DNA from: JAGVNX01 sp035290965 | GTDB lineage: Archaea > Iainarchaeota > Iainarchaeia > Iainarchaeales > GCA-2688035 | Assembly: GCA_035290965.1 (NCBI GenBank) | Contig: DATDTD010000061.1 | Coordinates: forward strand, 1 to 15,692 | DNA: 15,692 nt | Reading direction: 5' to 3' | In this document: positions 13,604 through 15,692 of the stretch, piece after piece | Layout of the letters: each line of letters begins with the position of its first letter | Numbering within the stretch: position 1 is the first letter of the stretch | Position numbers and translations under genes: made by a program | The notes under the pieces: generated by a model | Databases searched by the model: none | What the model was told of the DNA's origin: nothing | What the model saw: only the letters and a program-made list of their open reading frames with translations

Positions 13604-13640
13604 TATAAACATATTAAAACAAAATGTTTATAAACATTTT
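13604..13640. promoter_or_regulatory. Palindromic operator/promoter of vapBC, possibly bidirectional
   Basis: Positions 13621-13640 form a perfect 20-bp palindrome, arm AAAATGTTTA followed by TAAACATTTT. Its centre, TTTATAAA (13627-13634), is itself a palindromic TATA-like box. It lies about 36 bases before the vapB ATG and about 30 bases before the divergent 33-codon ORF. A further half-site-like copy, TATAAACATATT, occurs at 13604-13615, 25 bases from the matching arm. VapB proteins bind palindromes in their own promoters, so this is the likely autoregulatory site, with repressor and TBP competing for the same DNA. Confidence 0.65.
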
Positions 13641-13665
13641 TTACAATATTATTTATGGTGATTTT

Positions 13666-13905
13666 ATGGTTCGCATGATAAGCGTTACTGATTCCACTTA
13701 TGACAGGCTCAAAACCCTGAAGGACGGCAAAAGCTTTTCAAAAATTCTTGATGAGCTCATGGATGAAAAAAGCATGAAAATAATGAGCTTTGCTGGCATT
13801 TTAGGCAATGAAAGAAGCAGCGCCGAAATAACTGAAATGCGGCGGACAGACAGGCTTGCCGATAAAAAAAGGGCAGAACAACTGAAAAAGAAATGGGCTG
13901 AATAA
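13666..13905 (+). CDS. vapB: VapB-type antitoxin
   Basis: A 79-residue antitoxin of the archaeal VapB (DUF217) family. The N-terminal part (1-30) has Ile-Ser-Val-Thr-Asp-x-x-Tyr-Asp-Arg-Leu-Lys and Lys-Ser-Phe-Ser-Lys-Ile-Leu, the family's ribbon-helix-helix-like DNA-binding signature. The C-terminal half (45-79) is a highly charged helix expected to wrap the toxin's active site. The ATG at 13666 was chosen because GGTGA lies five bases upstream; an upstream in-frame ATG at 13624 falls within the palindromic operator and gives an atypical hydrophobic N-terminus. The next gene begins one base after its stop. It is probably self-repressed through the palindrome at 13621-13640. Confidence 0.9.
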   Translation: MVRMISVTDSTYDRLKTLKDGKSFSKILDELMDEKSMKIMSFAGILGNERSSAEITEMRRTDRLADKKRAEQLKKKWAE

Positions 13906-13906
13906 A

Positions 13907-14299
13907 ATGGCTTTGCTTGATTCAACGATAATAATTGATTTCCTGAAAAACAAGCCGAACGCAGTAAAGGCAATTGAACAATTGCTTTCTCACGGAGAAA
14001 AACTTAAAACAACTGTTTTCAATTATTACGAGATTTATTTTGGCGAACTTGCTTTCGGCAAAAAGCAGGCCACTCCGCAGGTGCTCGCTTTTCTGGAAAC
14101 ACTTGAAATTATTTTTCCAAGCGTTGCGTCAATGCAGAAAAGCGCGGAAATAAGGCTTGAACTGCAAAAAAAAGGCAGGACCGTAGGCACCAATGATTTG
14201 TATATTGCAGGAATTGCAATAACAGCAAACGAAACTCTTTTCACGCAAAACCTGAAGGATTTTGAACAAATAAGCGGATTAAAGGCGCAGGGATATTAA
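13907..14299 (+). CDS. vapC: VapC-type PIN-domain ribonuclease toxin
   Basis: A 130-residue PIN-domain protein, expected to cut RNA when freed from VapB. Conserved acidic residues are Asp5 in Leu-Leu-Asp-Ser-Thr, Glu42 in Tyr-Tyr-Glu-Ile-Tyr, Asp97 in Gly-Thr-Asn-Asp-Leu-Tyr-Ile-Ala and Asp118 in the Gln-Asn-Leu-Lys-Asp-Phe end motif. All catalytic positions are intact and the length is normal, so the toxin looks functional. It follows vapB with one base between them and converges with PCNA. The pair lies on the plus strand inside an otherwise minus-strand replication cluster, which suggests later insertion. The RNA target cannot be predicted. Confidence 0.92.
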   Translation: MALLDSTIIIDFLKNKPNAVKAIEQLLSHGEKLKTTVFNYYEIYFGELAFGKKQATPQVLAFLETLEIIFPSVASMQKSAEIRLELQKKGRTVGTNDLYIAGIAITANETLFTQNLKDFEQISGLKAQGY

Positions 14300-14304
14300 A
14301 AAAA
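14298..14304 (-). terminator. T7 run after the PCNA gene
   Basis: Seven T on the minus strand, 38 bases past the PCNA stop, overlap the vapC stop codon. This is a plausible archaeal U-run terminator that would now isolate PCNA transcription from priL. Confidence 0.4.
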
Positions 14305-14314
14305 TTTCGGGAGT

Positions 14315-14328
14315 GGGTTTCCGCAAAT
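14315..14328 (+). repeat. Right copy of 14-bp direct repeat flanking the VapBC block
   Basis: Exact second copy of GGGTTTCCGCAAAT, lying between vapC and PCNA. One base before the core differs from the left copy (T for C), giving GTGG-GTTT-CCGC, which can still fold in RNA through a G-U pair. It may mark the right boundary of the inserted module or be a terminator hairpin of vapC. Confidence 0.6.
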
Positions 14329-14342
14329 TGAAAAGCCTGCGC

Positions 14343-15068
14343 TTAAAGTATCATGTGCGCCAGTCTGAACTGGATTGTACTCGGCCCTATTGCATAGGAG
14401 ATTTTCATTGGCGCGTCGCTTTTTAATTCGAGAAGGATTTTTTTGTCAAGGTCTGCTTCCTTTACAATGTTCTGCAGAAAATTCAGGGAGTATTTGCTTG
14501 TAACTTCTGCGTTTGTTTTTACCGAGGCAAGCTTTGCCTGCTTAATTGTTGTTTTCAATGTTCCCCCGTTGCCGACTGATTCAATTGCCAAAGAATTGTT
14601 TTTAATCTTGAAAACAACGCTGCTGCCGAACAAAGCCGCGTCCTTCAAGGTTTCTTTGAGAATGCGCGAATTGATTTCAACCCTTGCGTCAAACTTTACT
14701 TCTGGAATGTTTATTTCCTCTTCATTAATGTCAATCAAGGGCAAAGAAAAATTCCTTGAAAGCTCTCCTTCAAGCGAAAGAAAAAGTTCTGATTCAGAAA
14801 GAGTCATTGAAAGCTTGTCTTCCGGCATTGCACGATTCATTATTTTGCTCAATTCAACCAAATCAACCCCTACAAGAGAGGGCTCTATTTCATAGGAATC
14901 AAAAATGCTTTTCGGCAGGCTGAAGTCAACCAAAATAACCTGGCTCGGGTCTATTGCCTTGAAAAAAATTCCCGAATCTGAAAAATGAAAATTTCCTTCG
15001 GAAATAAAGCTGGAAATTGCGTCAATTGCCTTTTTCCAGGGAAGCATGCTTTTCAGTTCAATTGCCAT
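14343..15068 (-). CDS. pcn: DNA polymerase sliding clamp (PCNA)
   Basis: A 241-residue archaeal PCNA, near the usual 245-249. Clamp features include the N-terminal Trp-Lys-Lys-Ala-Ile-Asp-Ala-Ile-Ser helix, Phe-Lys-Ala-Ile-Asp-Pro-Ser-Gln-Val (36-44), the interdomain connecting loop (about 111-128, Asp/Glu-rich, ending Pro-Glu-Val-Lys-Phe-Asp-Ala) and the closing strands with Ser-Asp-Ala-Pro-Met-Lys-Ile-Ser-Tyr (217-225). It should form a trimeric ring that tethers polymerases and repair enzymes. The PIP-like tail of endonuclease Q (2454-3761) is a likely client. The ATG at 15068 follows a GGGG(T) ribosome-site-like sequence; an in-frame extension to 15161 has no family similarity. Its C-terminal residues differ from the usual Leu-Ala-Pro-Arg end but keep the strand. 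Confidence 0.96.
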   Translation of the reverse strand: MAIELKSMLPWKKAIDAISSFISEGNFHFSDSGIFFKAIDPSQVILVDFSLPKSIFDSYEIEPSLVGVDLVELSKIMNRAMPEDKLSMTLSESELFLSLEGELSRNFSLPLIDINEEEINIPEVKFDARVEINSRILKETLKDAALFGSSVVFKIKNNSLAIESVGNGGTLKTTIKQAKLASVKTNAEVTSKYSLNFLQNIVKEADLDKKILLELKSDAPMKISYAIGPSTIQFRLAHMIL

Positions 15069-15185
15069 AAAACCCCGACAAATAATGCGTATACTAATGG
15101 CTTTGTAAATATTATTAAACAGTTTCTGTTGCAAATTCCTTATCAAAGATTTGCCCTTCAAAACTTGTTTTTAACGGTTTTTAAA
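15069..15185. promoter_or_regulatory. Divergent intergenic region between PCNA and the B12-binding protein gene
   Basis: A 117-base AT-rich gap. For PCNA the minus strand has TTTAATAATATTTA about 40-50 bases before the ATG, a usable TATA region, with CGGGG close to the start. For the plus-strand gene no strong TATA box stands out; TTATCAAA at about 15139-15146 is a weak candidate. No RNA gene or repeat was seen. Confidence 0.4.
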
Positions 15186-15692
15186 ATGAAAAAGCAGAAC
15201 ATAGTGCTGTTTATGCCGCGCCCTTCCGAATACGGCTATTACCTAGGGCTGCCGCTCGGATTGATGCAGGCAGTTTCCCTGGTTGACAAAAAAAAATTTG
15301 AAATAAAAATTTTTTCCGCAAACCCGAAAACAGACTACAAAAAGGAAATAGAAAACGCTGTAAACGAAAATACTGTTGTTTTCGGCGTAAGCTCAATGAC
15401 TGGCTTTCAGATAAAAAACGCAATTGAAGCAATAAGGGTTGTAAGGAAAAAAAACCCCTTTGTCCCTATTGCCTGGGGCGGATACCATGCTTCCTTATTG
15501 CCGGAGGAAACCCTGAAAAGCAATTTTGCAGACATAGTTGTAATGGGGCAGGCGCAGAGAAGCTTTGCCGAGCTCGTGGAAGCGCTTTCAAAAAAAACTC
15601 CTCTCGGCGGAATCAGAGGCATCGGATACAAAAGCAGCGGGAAAATAAGAATCAATCCGCCGCGTGAAATAGAGGACATCAACAATTTTCCC
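15186..15692 (+). CDS. B12-binding-domain (probable radical SAM) protein, 5' part only
   Basis: The first 169 codons of a gene that runs off the window, open to the last base. The visible part matches the cobalamin-binding domain that precedes a radical SAM domain: Val-Phe-Gly-Val-Ser-Ser-Met-Thr-Gly-Phe-Gln (65-75), Trp-Gly-Gly-Tyr-His (97-101), Leu-Pro-Glu-Glu-Thr-Leu (105-110) and Ala-Asp-Ile-Val-Val-Met-Gly (115-121). Where most relatives have Gly-Glu-Gly-Glu there is Gly-Gln-Ala-Gln (121-124). The radical SAM Cys motif would lie beyond the edge, so that assignment is inferred. Such enzymes methylate or rearrange lipids, cofactors or RNA; the substrate is unknown. The ATG at 15186 is the first start after the gap and lacks a clear ribosome site. 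Confidence 0.8.
   Translation, partial: MKKQNIVLFMPRPSEYGYYLGLPLGLMQAVSLVDKKKFEIKIFSANPKTDYKKEIENAVNENTVVFGVSSMTGFQIKNAIEAIRVVRKKNPFVPIAWGGYHASLLPEETLKSNFADIVVMGQAQRSFAELVEALSKKTPLGGIRGIGYKSSGKIRINPPREIEDINNFP

Noticed and set aside
15069..15161. N-terminal extension of PCNA by 31 residues
   Set aside because: Archaeal PCNA begins close to the Met at 15068; the extension lies in the AT-rich promoter gap.
1..15692. CRISPR array, tRNA, rRNA or transposase
   Set aside because: Reading both strands by eye showed no regularly spaced repeats, no cloverleaf-like gap, no rRNA-like sequence and no transposase motif; intergenic gaps are too short for most of these.

Overview
This window is archaeal chromosomal DNA, most likely from a DPANN-type genome. 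It carries archaeal-only or archaeal/eukaryotic information genes: PCNA, both subunits of the archaeo-eukaryotic primase, a GINS subunit, ribosomal protein S27e, translation factor aIF2-alpha, a PAC2-type proteasome assembly chaperone and endonuclease Q. Intergenic gaps are short, TATA-like boxes lie about 25-35 bases before several starts, and transcription probably ends at T-runs. Diapherotrites or a relative is my best guess for the lineage, but the sequence alone does not settle it.

Left part (1-4522). On the minus strand are a small Lys/Arg-rich protein and an AbiEii/MNT-like nucleotidyltransferase (a likely toxin-antitoxin-type pair), then an AmmeMemoRadiSam-system radical SAM enzyme. 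Divergent from these is a tight plus-strand operon: an unrecognised basic helical protein, endonuclease Q with a PCNA-binding (PIP-like) tail, and a Nudix hydrolase. A small DUF5654-like membrane protein follows. The operon looks like a DNA-repair and nucleotide-sanitation unit.

Middle (4569-8711). One 1380-residue secreted or membrane-anchored surface protein is encoded on the minus strand. It has an N-terminal membrane anchor, two Cys-rich repeats, S-layer-like beta repeats, a long unassigned beta-rich region, two BACON-like domains and a Cys-rich tail. It has its own well-placed TATA box.

Right part (8744-15068, mostly minus strand). In transcription order this is PCNA, then an interrupting block, priL, priS, Gins51, rpsS27e, aIF2-alpha and PAC2. 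This is the known archaeal linkage between replication and translation genes. L44e and Nop10, often found in this cluster, are absent here. The interrupting block between PCNA and priL is a plus-strand VapBC module with a perfect 20-bp palindromic operator and a 33-codon orphan antitoxin-like tail on the other strand. A 14-bp exact direct repeat brackets the block.

Right edge (15186-15692). The first 169 codons of a B12-binding-domain (probably radical SAM) protein run off the window, divergent from PCNA. No tRNA, rRNA, CRISPR array or insertion sequence was seen, and no stretch over 300 bases lacks a gene.
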